Shown one piece after another: positions 1 to 8,302 of a stretch of DNA of 23,763 nt. The position numbers and the translations under genes were made by a program. The DNA is from JAAYZX01 sp040770645. GTDB taxonomy: Bacteria; Actinomycetota; Thermoleophilia; RBG-16-64-13. The notes under the pieces are model-generated. The model saw only the letters and a program-made list of their open reading frames with translations. It had not been told where the DNA came from and did not search any database. Every line of letters starts with the position of its first letter. Within the stretch, counting starts at the first letter, position 1. The stretch spans positions 1-23,763 of the forward strand of contig JAXGIS010000021.1 of assembly GCA_040770645.1 (NCBI GenBank). Direction: 5' to 3'.

Positions 1-691
1 AGCTGGCGCCGGCATATTTGCCCGGCACGAACATGAGGATGATGAGCATCATGATGAGCTCAAGGGAGATCAGCACCACGCCGATGCTCATGCCCGCCTT
101 CAGCGGGATGTTGAGCAGCTTGATGGGCTTGCGCTCGAGCGAGGCGAAAGCCATGCGCGAGTTGGCCAGGGTGTTCATGCGGATGCCGAACCAGGCCACG
201 CTGTATGATCCCAGGATGCCGATCACCGTCCAGCCCAGGATGATGAGCACACCCTTTACCCCGAAGTCGGCCCCCGAGAGCCAGCCGAAATAAAAGGCAA
301 CGGCGGCACCGATGAAAAGAAACAGGATGGCCAGGAACTTGCCCTGCTGGATGAGGTAAGCCTTGCAGGTCTGGTAGATGAGTTCGGAGATCTCCATCAT
401 GGACTTGTGAGCCCCGAGTTTCTTGATCTGGGTGTAGATGACCAGACCGAACAGCAACCCGCAGGCCACGATGATCAATCCGAGGGTGAGAAGGCCTTGG
501 CCGGTGATGCTGCCCCAACTGACCTGGCGTAGGTCAGGCAAGACAATGTTGGCCTCGCCTCCCCCCTTGTGCCCTCCTTCGGCGGCCAGAGCGATCGGCG
601 CCAAAGCCTTGCACAGGATAGCGGCCAGCAGCATGGTCAGCATGGCCACCGTGAGCCAGCGCTTCCTACTACTGAGCGGTTTCAATTCCAT
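1..691 (-). CDS. hppA: Membrane-bound ion-translocating pyrophosphatase (N-terminal part, runs off the left edge)
   Basis: Membrane pyrophosphatases hydrolyse cytoplasmic PPi and pump H+ or Na+ out. The visible 230 residues begin at an ATG preceded by AAAAGGAGGG about 8 nt upstream, a strong ribosome site that fixes the start. An N-terminal hydrophobic segment ending in LAAEGG (about residues 11-37) resembles an extra helix or signal peptide. It is followed by a TM segment (about 62-80), the family-typical stretch MMEISELIYQTCKAYLIQQG, two more TM segments, the block IRMNTLANSR and PLKAGMSIGVVLISLEL. The ISELIYxTC...QGKFL version marks the long PPase subgroup rather than the common RxxAxAVREGAxAYL form. 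The pyrophosphate-binding and ion-specificity residues lie outside the window, so H+ versus Na+ specificity cannot be called. No stop codon interrupts the visible frame. Confidence 0.9.
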   Translation of the reverse strand, partial: MELKPLSSRKRWLTVAMLTMLLAAILCKALAPIALAAEGGHKGGGEANIVLPDLRQVSWGSITGQGLLTLGLIIVACGLLFGLVIYTQIKKLGAHKSMMEISELIYQTCKAYLIQQGKFLAILFLFIGAAVAFYFGWLSGADFGVKGVLIILGWTVIGILGSYSVAWFGIRMNTLANSRMAFASLERKPIKLLNIPLKAGMSIGVVLISLELIMMLIILMFVPGKYAGAS

Positions 692-1162
692 GCAGCGCTC
701 CCTCCTTTTCAACTGCGTACAACCGACAGAACTTCTCTAGACGCGCCGTCTACCTCATAGTTCCACCGGCGCGGGACACAGGTACGGTGGCCGGATTGGA
801 TAGCGCCAACGCAGGCGTACCGGCCAGGAACGCCGCACAGGGGAGTCTGCATCTCGTCCTCACTGAGTGAAGGATGATTGCATTCGTAAACGCTCCGAGG
901 AACCTGACGCACTGTGTGTTCGACTCCCGCCGTTGGGCGTGACCGCCGAGCCGCGGACATACTCACGCTAAGCTAAGCATGCAGACCGGCCCGGGTGTCC
1001 GCCATGCTACAAGGGAAGATGCAGTGATGTCAAGAACAGTCGGTCTTTGGCGCAACGTGTCCACACCCACGCAGAGCAGCTTCCACGGGCCAAGTGCGAG
1101 TACGAGACATCGGTCGGCCGTTCAGCCAAAATCCATCTGTCGGCCCCAAGCGAAGACTCATG
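692..1162. other. Non-coding stretch upstream of hppA: long leader with hairpin potential
   Basis: No convincing coding sequence here; an 85-codon open frame on the minus strand (709-966) has an unstructured composition and no recognisable domain. On the minus strand the transcript from the candidate promoter at 1004-1033 would contain a CCACCG/CGGTGG stem (763-790, 16-nt loop) and a GGCGT/ACGCC stem a little upstream. The hppA ribosome site sits at about 699-707. I do not recognise a known riboswitch class. Confidence 0.4.
1004..1033 (-). promoter_or_regulatory. Sigma70-type promoter, probably for hppA
   Basis: On the minus strand there is a perfect -35 TTGACA (1033-1028), an 18-bp spacer and a -10-like TAGCAT (1009-1004). 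Transcription would start near 997 and run through about 305 nt before the hppA ATG. No other gene lies between, so hppA is the natural target. Inferred from consensus only. Confidence 0.45.
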
Positions 1163-2360
1163 TCACGCTTCCAAGAACTGCCTCATCAGACCATGACCCG
1201 GGTTGACCAGCAGGCCGGTCTTGGCGGCCGCAGCCTCGGAATAGGCCGTGGCACCGTTGGGCTCCACCCGGCCCGGCGCCCAGACAATGAACGGCACAGG
1301 CTCACTCACATGCGTGCGAACACGCAACGGCGTAGGGTGATCCGGCTGCACGAGTACCCGCACTCGATACGGTAGCGCCAGTATCTGGGGCACCATGAGT
1401 TCATCGACCTTCTCCAGCGCTTCCACCTTGTCATGAGCGTTACCGGCGTGTGCGGCTTCGTCCGGCGCCTCCACATGAACAATCACGGTGTCATAGTGCT
1501 CAAGAGCCGCAAGCGAACCTGACATCTGGCCGGCGAAGTCGTTGTCGTTGGTGTCGGTGACTCCCGGCAGTTCAATGGTGTCCATGGCCACCTGCTTAGC
1601 CAAACCACGCAATAGATCCACAGCCGTGCTCATGACCGCCCGGCGCCCGAACACGGAGGCGAAGGAAGGCATGGCTCCGGGCTGCATGCCCGGCCAGAAC
1701 AACCAGATCTGCGTGGCAGGCAGGTCACCGCGCTCCATACGCGCCAGATTGATGGGGTGATCGGCCAAGATGGCGGTGGACCGCTCCATCAGATCCAATA
1801 ACAACTCGGAACCGGGACCCTGAGGGAGATAATCGGCCACCAGGCGATCGGGAATGTCGTGGGGGGGTGTGCACTCACTCTCAAGCAGGGAGGCGCCGTC
1901 TTTGACGGTCACGATGTGTCGGAAGCCCACCCCGGGATGGAAGGCCACACGGGGCGAACCCAGCTTGGCCTGCAGCAGGGCGATCAGTTCGTGCGATTCT
2001 CGCGAGGGGATATGACCCGACGTGTAGCTGCGCATACGGTCATCTTGGATGGTGACCAGGTTGCACCGCAGCGCAGCCTGACCCGGTTCCAGATCGATGC
2101 CCAAGGCCAAAGCCTCGATGGGGCCCCGCCCGGCGTAGTACAGACTGGGATCGAAGCCCAGCACGCTCATGCAGGCCACCGCACTCGAGGTTCCATACCC
2201 TCCGGCACCGTGCGTGTCATCCCCACCAAGCCTCGGCCGCCATGCGGTCGAGGTTGGGTATCCTGGCCGCTTCCAAAGTGGTGCGACCCCCCAACTGGTC
2301 GGCGGGCCACCCGGCCGCCCCGTCTATGATGAGAACAATGGCCTTGTCTCTGTCTTCCAT
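1163..2360 (-). CDS. apgM: Cofactor-independent phosphoglycerate mutase, archaeal type (two apparent frameshifts)
   Basis: Interconverts 2- and 3-phosphoglycerate in glycolysis/gluconeogenesis; alkaline phosphatase superfamily. The N-terminus VLIIDGAAGWPADQLGG continuing to PNLDRM is read from the ATG at 2360. After AAEAWWG the frame stops at TGA. The next frame gives MTRTVPEGMEP, and the frame after that SSAVACMSVLGFDPSLYYAG to the end. Adding one G in the run at 2221-2224 and one C at 2189-2190 restores the family block TVPEGMEPSSAVACMSVLG and a 399-residue protein, close to the family's usual 400. Metal-site motifs are present downstream (VTDTNDNDFAG, HVEAPDEAAHAG, PDHPTP). This is either two sequencing errors or a recently broken gene; preserved codons on all sides favour error. 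It is divergent from the wall hydrolase gene at 2518. Confidence 0.85.
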
Positions 2361-2406
2361 GCCGCCCCCAGGGTCAAATGCGGCCTGCCTTGATCGAACC
2401 GCGGTC

Positions 2407-2439
2407 ATTGTACTCTGCTCTGAGCAGAAGCAGGAGCAA
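2407..2439 (-). promoter_or_regulatory. Candidate apgM promoter with palindromic operator
   Basis: The minus strand carries TACAAT (2412-2407), a good -10, about 47 nt upstream of the apgM ATG. Directly upstream is a perfect interrupted palindrome, TCTGCTC-t-GAGCAGA (2414-2428). A weak -35 TTGCTC lies at 2439-2434, giving a spacer of 21 bp with the palindrome inside it. That layout resembles MerR-type operators, although the spacer is long. No regulator gene adjoins it. Confidence 0.3.
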
Positions 2440-2482
2440 AGACGTCGGTGGATACTCGGTTCTTCTTTGGACCGGGTCTTCC

Positions 2483-2517
2483 TTGGCGCCAATTCGTTTC
2501 CGTGATTTGATGACTCC
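2483..2517 (+). promoter_or_regulatory. Candidate promoter giving a leaderless mRNA for the wall hydrolase gene
   Basis: TTGGCG (2483-2488), 17-bp spacer, TTTGAT (2506-2511), then only six bases before the ATG at 2518. No Shine-Dalgarno sequence precedes that ATG, which fits leaderless translation. Confidence 0.35.
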
Positions 2518-3450
2518 ATGAACCGCCGGCGTGACAACATACGACCTCTCCTCTCGGCGGCCCGTCAACTCCTAGAGTCGCGGGCCCTGCTGGCCGGGCT
2601 CGCGATCGTGGCAGGCATGGCCGTGGTGGCGGTGCTTGCATCGGCGCTGCTGTACCCGGGAGCCGGCCGCGCCGCCCACACCCTGAGCCCTCCTGGCGGC
2701 CCGGAGTTCACCCGGAATGCGGTGGGGATGAGTACGAGTGACGCCTCGGCCGCAGACTCGAGAGGCGGGCTGCCGTCCGTCACCACCGTCCCGTACTGGC
2801 TCGCAAAGCAACGCCAAGCTCGGATGACCACTTCCACTGCGCCCGACCTCCCAGCCGATGAGGCTTTCCCGGACTCCGCCTCACCTTCGCCCGTGACACC
2901 CACCACTGTATCCACCACCAACCTCGTCCTGAGCGCAGGCCAGACGCCCCTTGCCGGTGTATGGTCGGGCACCGCATCCATGCTCGCCGACTACTTGCTC
3001 CGAGATAACCCGCGACCGTCATTCACGGTCCCCACCTCCACCCTGGCCGAGCTGTACGTAACTTACGCGGCGGAGGTCGGGTTGCGTGCCGACGTCCTGT
3101 GGGCACAGATGATCCACGAAACCGGCTTCGGGCGGTACGGTGGCGATGTGGCACCGGCTCAGAACAACTACGCAGGCATCGGCGCCACCGGCGGCGGTGA
3201 GCCCGGTTGTTCTTTCGCTTCAGCAGAGGCGGGAGTGCAGGCGCACATCGCGCACATGGTGGCTTACGTCTGGACGGTGTCCCCTGCCGCTTGGGCAAAC
3301 GCTCAGACCGACCCCCGCTTCGACGCTGTGCCGAGTCGGGGCTCGGCCCGTGTGCTGTCCGATCTCGATGGGCGCTGGGCCGTGCCGGGTGTGGGGTATG
3401 GAGCACGCATCGAACGGCACGTGGACGCCATCAACCGCATGCGGCCGTGA
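2518..3450 (+). CDS. Membrane-anchored glucosaminidase-domain protein (GH73-like peptidoglycan hydrolase)
   Basis: Likely cleaves peptidoglycan glycan strands outside the membrane. The 310-residue protein has a short basic N-terminus, one hydrophobic segment (about 24-46) serving as signal anchor, a Ser/Thr/Pro/Ala-rich low-complexity linker (about 50-165), and a C-terminal glucosaminidase domain (about 172-308). The domain shows ELYVTYAAEVGLRADVLWAQ, then MIHETGFGRYGG with the probable catalytic Glu201, and NNYAGIGATGGG, all characteristic of the mannosyl-glycoprotein endo-beta-N-acetylglucosaminidase/GH73 family. The stop overlaps the GTG of the next gene by 4 bases (GTGA), so the two are translationally coupled. 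A spore- or division-related role is possible, but nothing in the sequence decides this. Confidence 0.82.
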   Translation: MNRRRDNIRPLLSAARQLLESRALLAGLAIVAGMAVVAVLASALLYPGAGRAAHTLSPPGGPEFTRNAVGMSTSDASAADSRGGLPSVTTVPYWLAKQRQARMTTSTAPDLPADEAFPDSASPSPVTPTTVSTTNLVLSAGQTPLAGVWSGTASMLADYLLRDNPRPSFTVPTSTLAELYVTYAAEVGLRADVLWAQMIHETGFGRYGGDVAPAQNNYAGIGATGGGEPGCSFASAEAGVQAHIAHMVAYVWTVSPAAWANAQTDPRFDAVPSRGSARVLSDLDGRWAVPGVGYGARIERHVDAINRMRP

Positions 3451-4082
3451 CCACCGGGCCCCACGCCCCCCAAAGCGAAGGCGCTCCCGGCGGCACCCCG
3501 AATGCCACCCCGGCTGCGAACACTGTCGACCTCCCCGTGGCAGCCACCGGCACCGACACGGACACTCTCCGGCGCGCGTTGCGCGTGCTCAGCTTCGAGC
3601 CGGTGGGGCACCTGGGCGTGGTCGCCGAGGGGAGGCCTTACGTGGTCCCTATTTCTTTCACCGTGGCGCTCAACTTCCCGGAGGGAGCCCAGGCCGGCCT
3701 GGAAAACGCCACGGGGTCCGCCCACGAAAACGATGTGGCGGCCGGCACCGCCCGGCTGGTGTTCCACGGCGGGCACGGCCGCAGGGCCGAAGCCCTGGCT
3801 CAACAGGCCTGGGCCTGCCTCAATGTGGTCAGCCAACCCACCATAATCCGCGGCGAGACCGCCTGCCGCGTGAACTTCGCATACGAGTCCGTGATCGTAT
3901 CCGGGTCGGTACACCGCATTCGCGACGAGGCACTGAAGACCAAGGCCCTCCAGTTACTCGTGGCGAAGTACTATCCGGCGCGCAGAGGCGAACCCCTGCC
4001 CCACGACCTGGTGGCTCGAACCTTGGTGTACGTCATGGAGATTGAGGAACTGTCGTACCGCAGCCACCGGCAGGACGCATAG
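3447..4082 (+). CDS. Pyridoxamine 5'-phosphate oxidase-fold, NimA-like flavin-binding protein
   Basis: Split-barrel FMN- (or F420/heme-) binding protein; the family includes 5-nitroimidazole reductases (NimA) and many uncharacterised members. I chose GTG 3447 because it overlaps the preceding stop as GTGA, giving 211 residues; the open frame extends further upstream but would lie inside the hydrolase gene. Residues 1-35 are low-complexity Pro/Ala/Thr. The barrel begins at LRRALRVLSFEPVGHLGVVA and continues with EGRPYVVPISFTVAL, LVFHGGHGRRAEAL, RVNFAYESVIVSGSVHRI and a KALQLLVAKYYP helix, the typical family order. An insertion of about 25 residues after TVALNF separates strands that are adjacent in most NimA proteins. 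The substrate is unknown. Confidence 0.75.
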   Translation: MTTGPHAPQSEGAPGGTPNATPAANTVDLPVAATGTDTDTLRRALRVLSFEPVGHLGVVAEGRPYVVPISFTVALNFPEGAQAGLENATGSAHENDVAAGTARLVFHGGHGRRAEALAQQAWACLNVVSQPTIIRGETACRVNFAYESVIVSGSVHRIRDEALKTKALQLLVAKYYPARRGEPLPHDLVARTLVYVMEIEELSYRSHRQDA

Positions 4083-4084
4083 GC

Positions 4085-4122
4085 GCGGCGGCCGGTCCCG
4101 GGGTGCCGGGCCCGGCCGCCGC
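4085..4122. terminator. GC-rich hairpin between convergent genes, probable bidirectional terminator
   Basis: Perfect 11-bp stem gcggcggccgg / ccggccgccgc (4085-4095 with 4112-4122), with further cccg/cggg pairing inside the loop. It begins 2 bp after the NimA-like gene's stop and lies 60 bp beyond the aminotransferase stop. No T-run follows on either strand. Confidence 0.55.
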
Positions 4123-4168
4123 CCTCTCCCCTACCGAACGGGCGCCGCCCGGCCGGAATAACGACATT

Positions 4169-4192
4169 CTTAACCGAAATCTTAACCGAAAT
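4169..4192. repeat. 12-bp perfect tandem duplication spanning the aminotransferase stop codon
   Basis: The unit cttaaccgaaat occurs twice back to back (4169-4180 and 4181-4192). On the minus strand it duplicates the last two codons and the stop, so a second in-frame TAA lies 12 nt after the first (FG-stop-DFG-stop). Confidence 0.85.
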
Positions 4193-5369
4193 ACTTCTTG
4201 CCCACTTCCTTGAACACCGGCAGGGACCCCTCCACCCTGTCCGAGGAGACGCAGTACGCGATGCGGAAGTAGCCGGGACCCCCAAAACCGCTGCCCGGCA
4301 CCACCAACACCAGCTTCTCGGCCAACTCCTGCACAAAAGCCACATCGTCGGCGATGGGAGCTTTGGGGAACAGGTAGAAGGCGCCGTCCGGTTGCGGCAC
4401 GGTGAAGCCGGCATCGGTCAGGGTCGTGTAGAGCAGGTCGCGATTGCGCTGATAGAGACTGATGTCCACACGCGCCCCTTGGCAGCGGGTTATCGCCAAC
4501 TGCATTAGTGAGGGCGCGTTGACGAAGCCCAGGATGCGGTTGGCGAGGATGAGGCCCCCCATCAACAACTCAACCTCGGGGATGGCGGGGTTCACAGCCA
4601 CATAGCCGATCCGCTCCCCGGCCAGCGAGAGATCCTTGGAGTAGCTGGTGACGATGATGGAGTTGTCGTACGCCTTCATGATCGGCGGAACCTCCACGGC
4701 TCCGTACACGATCTTGCGGTAGGGCTCATCCGAGAGCAGGTAGATGATCCGCCCGTGCTCTTCGGACTTGGCGCGCAGGATGTCACCCAGCTTGGACAGA
4801 GTGGCAGCGCTGTACACCACGCCCGTGGGGTTGTTGGGCGAGTTGATCAACACAATGCGCGTCTTGGCGTTGATCCCACCGGCTATGGCGTCGAGATCGA
4901 GATCGAAGTCGGGGGCGGTGGGAACGTGTACACAAACCCCGCCGTGGTTGTCGACGTAGAAGTCGTACTCCACGAATCCGGGACTGGGCGTGAGCACCTC
5001 GTCGCCGGGATCCAATACCGCCTTGAACACGGCGTTCAAGGCTCCCCCCGCCCCCACCGTCATCACCACGTGGTCACCCTTGAGGGCTACACCTTGCTCC
5101 TCGGAGAGGAAGGCCGCCACGGCCGCCCGCGTCTCCGGGTAACCCGCATTGGGCATGTACCCATGCATGCCGGGAATAGGATTGTTCACCAGGTCGCGAA
5201 GGGCGGCCTGGAACTCCTCAGGCGGCTCCAGATTGGGATTGCCGAGACTGAAGTCGAACACCTTGTCCGCACCGTGGATGGCCTTGAGGCGATTGCCCTC
5301 CTCGAACATCTTGCGGATGTACGACTGTTTGCTGAGAGACCCCCCGATCTTCTGCGAAACCGACGACAT
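4182..5369 (-). CDS. PLP-dependent aminotransferase, class I/II (fold type I)
   Basis: Transfers amino groups between an amino acid and a 2-oxo acid using pyridoxal phosphate. The 395-residue protein is complete. The start ATG is preceded by AAGGAGTGAGGT, a strong ribosome site. Visible motifs: FSLGNPNLEPP (about 40-50), GYMPNAGYPETR (substrate loop), NNPTG (179-183), SDEPY (213-217, Asp pairs with the pyridine nitrogen), the Schiff-base SYSK with Lys245, GERIGY, and the C-terminal YFRIAYC containing the carboxylate-binding Arg. The order and spacing match aspartate/aromatic-type aminotransferases, but the substrate cannot be read from the sequence. It lies downstream of the macro-domain gene on the same strand with a 102-bp gap, so it may have its own promoter. 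Confidence 0.9.
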   Translation of the reverse strand: MSSVSQKIGGSLSKQSYIRKMFEEGNRLKAIHGADKVFDFSLGNPNLEPPEEFQAALRDLVNNPIPGMHGYMPNAGYPETRAAVAAFLSEEQGVALKGDHVVMTVGAGGALNAVFKAVLDPGDEVLTPSPGFVEYDFYVDNHGGVCVHVPTAPDFDLDLDAIAGGINAKTRIVLINSPNNPTGVVYSAATLSKLGDILRAKSEEHGRIIYLLSDEPYRKIVYGAVEVPPIMKAYDNSIIVTSYSKDLSLAGERIGYVAVNPAIPEVELLMGGLILANRILGFVNAPSLMQLAITRCQGARVDISLYQRNRDLLYTTLTDAGFTVPQPDGAFYLFPKAPIADDVAFVQELAEKLVLVVPGSGFGGPGYFRIAYCVSSDRVEGSLPVFKEVGKKYFG

Positions 5370-5471
5370 ACCTCACTCCTTCTGCACCGGGCGTTGACTT
5401 GACCGCAGCTTACCAGTAGTGATCAGCAGGCACCCCCCTCCAGTAAGAGCCATACCCTTGTCGCCAGCGTA

Positions 5472-6022
5472 TCAGCGGTCTGATGAGTCGTCCAGCCGCT
5501 CCGCCGCGTCGACCTCACGAAGAGCACGCTCGAACTCCTCCATGGTTCGCGCATTGAAGAGCACGAACCTGATCTCCCGCAATGACCCTGGACTCTCCCG
5601 TAGCTCCGCACGCACGGCCATCAGTGCCTCTCGTGCCGCCTCGGCCAGAGGGTACCCGTAGATACCGGCGGATATAGCCGGGAAAGCGACACTCGCCAAC
5701 CCCTCCTCTTTGGCCACCCGCAGGCTCGCTCGGTAGCTCGAGCGCAGCAGTTCCGCCTCACCGTGGCCACCGCCACCCCATATAGGTCCGGCCGTGTGTA
5801 TGATCCTCCGCGCGCTGAGCTTCCCGGCACCGGTGGCCACCGCCGTCCCGGTGGCAAGCGATCCCCCAGCCGCCTGCGCGCCTCTTCGCGCTCGCGCAAC
5901 AACTCAGGCCCCGCAGCCGCCTGGATGGCGCCATCGACCGACCCCGGAGCCAGTGCCGTGTTGGCCGCGTTCACAATTGCATCCGTGTCCTGCCGGGTGA
6001 TGTCGCCCTGGGTAATAACCAC
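5472..6022 (-). CDS. Macro-domain (ADP-ribose-binding, O-acetyl-ADP-ribose deacetylase-type) protein, one apparent frameshift
   Basis: Macro domains bind ADP-ribose and many remove it from proteins or from O-acetyl-ADP-ribose. The first frame reads VITQGDITRQ, DAIVNAANTALAPG, VDGAIQAAAGPELL, then derails after RRRLG. The second frame continues GGSLATGTAVATGAGKLSAR, IIHTAGPIWGGG and FPAISAGIYGYPL to the stop. One added G in the five-base run at 5873-5877 joins them into a 183-residue, family-length protein. The loop reads LAPGSVDGAI, one residue shorter than the usual GGGVDGAI, possibly another small indel. The start is uncertain: I use GTG 6022, but the frame stays open upstream with LEW before it. 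An ATG eight bases upstream would come into frame if the G-run there were one base shorter. Confidence 0.85.
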
Positions 6023-6152
6023 CCCCCATTCCAGACCGCCGCCATCTGCGGCCCCTCGGACAGACCCATCTCGTCCACCTCCGGCCTCATCGCTCGCTCA
6101 TCTACCCAACCGGACTTCCTCGGCGGCCACTCGGCGGTCACTAGCAGCCACT

Positions 6153-6980
6153 TTAGCGGCCCTGAAACCGTGGCACGCGGCGTTCGCTGAGCGAGCGGAG
6201 TCCCTCTTTGTGATCTTCGCTGGCCCACAGCCGCACGAAGGCAAGGGTCTCTTCCGCGGCCGACGCTTTGCGGTCCGCCGAAGCCGCATGCCGCAACAAC
6301 CGTTTAAGCTCACGTACGGATAGTGGAGCAAGAGCCGCCATCTCCTCTGCCCAACCCCGCGCCGCCGCCAGGGCCTCACCCGGTTCCACCACCCGGTTCA
6401 CCAATCCCAACCTGAACGCCTCTTCGGCGCTCACCTCGGCCGCCGTGGCCATGAGCAACAGGGCGGCTGCGGCCCACCAGCGAGACGAGTCGCCGCACCC
6501 ACCCCATCCGGGCACCACGCCCACCCGAGCATATTTGAATGACAAGTAGGCGTTGCGCGCCATGACCCGCAGGTCGGCGGCCCACGCCACCTCCGTCCCC
6601 CTCCCAAAGCCGGCCCCTTCCAAGGCCGCGATGACCGGCACGGGCAGGTCCTCCAGCTCGGCCAAGGCTTCCTGCATGGTCTGCGAAAAGGACCCCATCT
6701 CCTCCGGCGACTCGATCGATTCCAGATAGCGCAGATCCGCACCCGACACGAAGGCCCGGTTGCCTGCGCCTGTCACCACAACGGCGGCGGCCACCGGAGT
6801 TGCTGCCGCCCACTCGCGCAGCCGCTGCACCGCCCTCGACAGCTGCGCGATCACTTCCGGTGTGACGGCGTTGCCCACCCCCGGCCGGTTGAAGGTGAGC
6901 ACCGACACCCGATCACCAATCTCCACCAGCACAACACCCTCGGTGTCTCGGCCCCCAATCACCCTGCTCGACACGACCAC
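6153..6980 (-). CDS. Enoyl-CoA hydratase/isomerase (crotonase) family protein with an internal out-of-frame patch
   Basis: Crotonase-fold enzymes act on acyl-CoA thioesters. The start is GTG 6980, with GGAAGGGGA upstream. Family blocks: FNRPGVGNAV, RAFVSGADLRYLES (oxyanion-hole strand), PVIAALEGAGFGRGTEVAWA (second oxyanion Gly and Glu130, aligned with catalytic Glu144 of mammalian hydratase), and SAEEAFRLGLVNRVVEP. The second hydratase glutamate (Glu164 position) appears to be Tyr150, so a classical hydratase is unlikely. Residues about 162-172 (CGDSSRWWAAA) do not fit the family, whereas the overlapping frame reads VRRLVSLVGRSR, exactly the expected helix. Two compensating indels (about 6498-6500 and 6461-6471) explain this. 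The adjacent genes are a macro-domain protein and an aminotransferase, which give no pathway clue. Confidence 0.85.
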   Translation of the reverse strand: MVVSSRVIGGRDTEGVVLVEIGDRVSVLTFNRPGVGNAVTPEVIAQLSRAVQRLREWAAATPVAAAVVVTGAGNRAFVSGADLRYLESIESPEEMGSFSQTMQEALAELEDLPVPVIAALEGAGFGRGTEVAWAADLRVMARNAYLSFKYARVGVVPGWGGCGDSSRWWAAAALLLMATAAEVSAEEAFRLGLVNRVVEPGEALAAARGWAEEMAALAPLSVRELKRLLRHAASADRKASAAEETLAFVRLWASEDHKEGLRSLSERRVPRFQGR

Positions 6981-7235
6981 TCATCCCCTTCCCGACCGCA
7001 AACGACACCCCGGTCTCTGCCGCTACTTTCCATCATAGCCGCCCGAAGCGTCCGGCGGTGCATGGTCCTGGGTACACCCATCCCTTCGCCGGCCCCTCGC
7101 CCCTCATCAGCCCCCTCGCCGGCTCTCCTTCTCCGCACGCATCGTGACTGCTACTATTTGGATAAGTGGCGGGCCCTGCTCACGCGTGATGCCGCGTGAT
7201 CTCTATTGCAGTTCCCGACCAGGAGGATTGAAGGC

Positions 7236-8253
7236 ATGGGGGAGACGAATGCGCCTCTGCGGCAGCCCGGGGCGATAACCCGGCGGTGTTCGAAAACGAT
7301 GACGGTTCCACCGGGGTGTTTCAGTGAGTGTGCCCGGCGCATAGATCAGAAACTACCGCTGTTCGACCCAATCAATGATCCGGCCACATACGCCGTAACG
7401 CTCGCCGAAGTCCCCGGTGCCCTCCACAATCTGGCCGACGCTGCAGGCGCGGCCGAAGCGCTTGCCGCCTTCGAGGGGACTGGGTCCCGCGCTCGAAGAG
7501 TTGCAGGCCGACCTCACTGCGAGGAGAGCCGCGTGCGATTGCTCGAGAGTGAACTGGCCAGATTGACGGACCGTCTACAGCGGGTGGAAGGCCTGCTGGC
7601 TACTGCAGCCCCTGCGCCCGCGGCTCCAACACCGGCGACGATCACAGGGGGCGCACCGGCGCCCACGGCCGTGGGCGCCGGCGCGCCCTCCGGCCGGCAT
7701 TGGCCCACAGGCCGAGGCGAACGGAGCCGCTCAAGCGGGCGTTGGTGGCGAGGTTGCTGCTTCCCACGAAATGTCTGCCGCCGCGTGGGCCGATGCCGGC
7801 CTCACCGCTGATGACGTGCGACTCGTCCAGAGATATTTCGCCGAAAGTGCCGCTACGGAGAAGATGAGGGCAGTGCGTCGTAGTCTGGGCCGGCCCATGG
7901 TCAACCTCCACCCCATCCCCGGTGAAGGTCTCCGGGTCATGGTGACCATCGCCTGGGAGATTGTCTGGTACCAATTCCTGGTGGAACTGGGACCCGATCT
8001 GGGACCCGACGACAGAGTGTCCGTCTTTGCCGAGGGGATGGAACCGCAGGAACTCGCTCCCCAGTATCGGGAGGAAAACGCCACACTGGATCAGGGTGGA
8101 CGCGTCGATGCCTCCGAGTTGGAATTGGCGCTATTGGCGCAACCCCCGGAACTGCTCACCCAGATGCCGGCCGACCGCGCCGCTGCCCTGGATGACGCCA
8201 CCGAGGAGATCTGGAACAAGCGAGGCCAACCCGAGTTCCGATGGGACGATTGA
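7236..8253 (+). CDS. Conserved-looking hypothetical protein with coiled coil, Pro/Ala linker and C-terminal domain (frame-disrupted)
   Basis: I do not recognise this family. The start ATG 7236 follows AGGAGG by 9 nt. Visible parts: an N-terminal segment containing LFDPINDPATYAVTLAEVPG; a predicted coiled coil (ARLTDRLQRVEGLLA); a Pro/Ala/Thr/Gly-rich linker (about 7605-7740); and a C-terminal domain of about 150 residues with RYFAESAATEKMRAVRRSLG, GEGLRVMVTIAWEIVWYQFL and DDRVSVFAEGMEPQEL. The reading frame changes in the linker near the CCC at 7684-7689: the second frame reads back through PPAGIGPQAEANGAAQAG, matching linker composition. A compensated shift is also likely at 7477-7535, where the neighbouring frame reads LGPALEELQADLTARRAA, a better continuation of the coiled coil. 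No signal peptide or TM segment. It lies 49 bp upstream of the SufR-like regulator on the same strand and is likely co-transcribed with it. Confidence 0.6.
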
Positions 8254-8302
8254 CAAGGCGCCCAACAAGCAGGTTCACTGCGGCCGCGGGAGATAGCCGC
8301 CC

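Noticed and set aside
709..966. 85-codon minus-strand frame upstream of hppA
   Set aside because: No ribosome site, no recognisable domain and irregular composition; it overlaps the predicted hppA leader.
3023..3914. Long minus-strand open frames opposite the wall hydrolase and NimA-like genes
   Set aside because: They are antisense shadows produced by high GC; no domain, and the sense frames carry clear family motifs.
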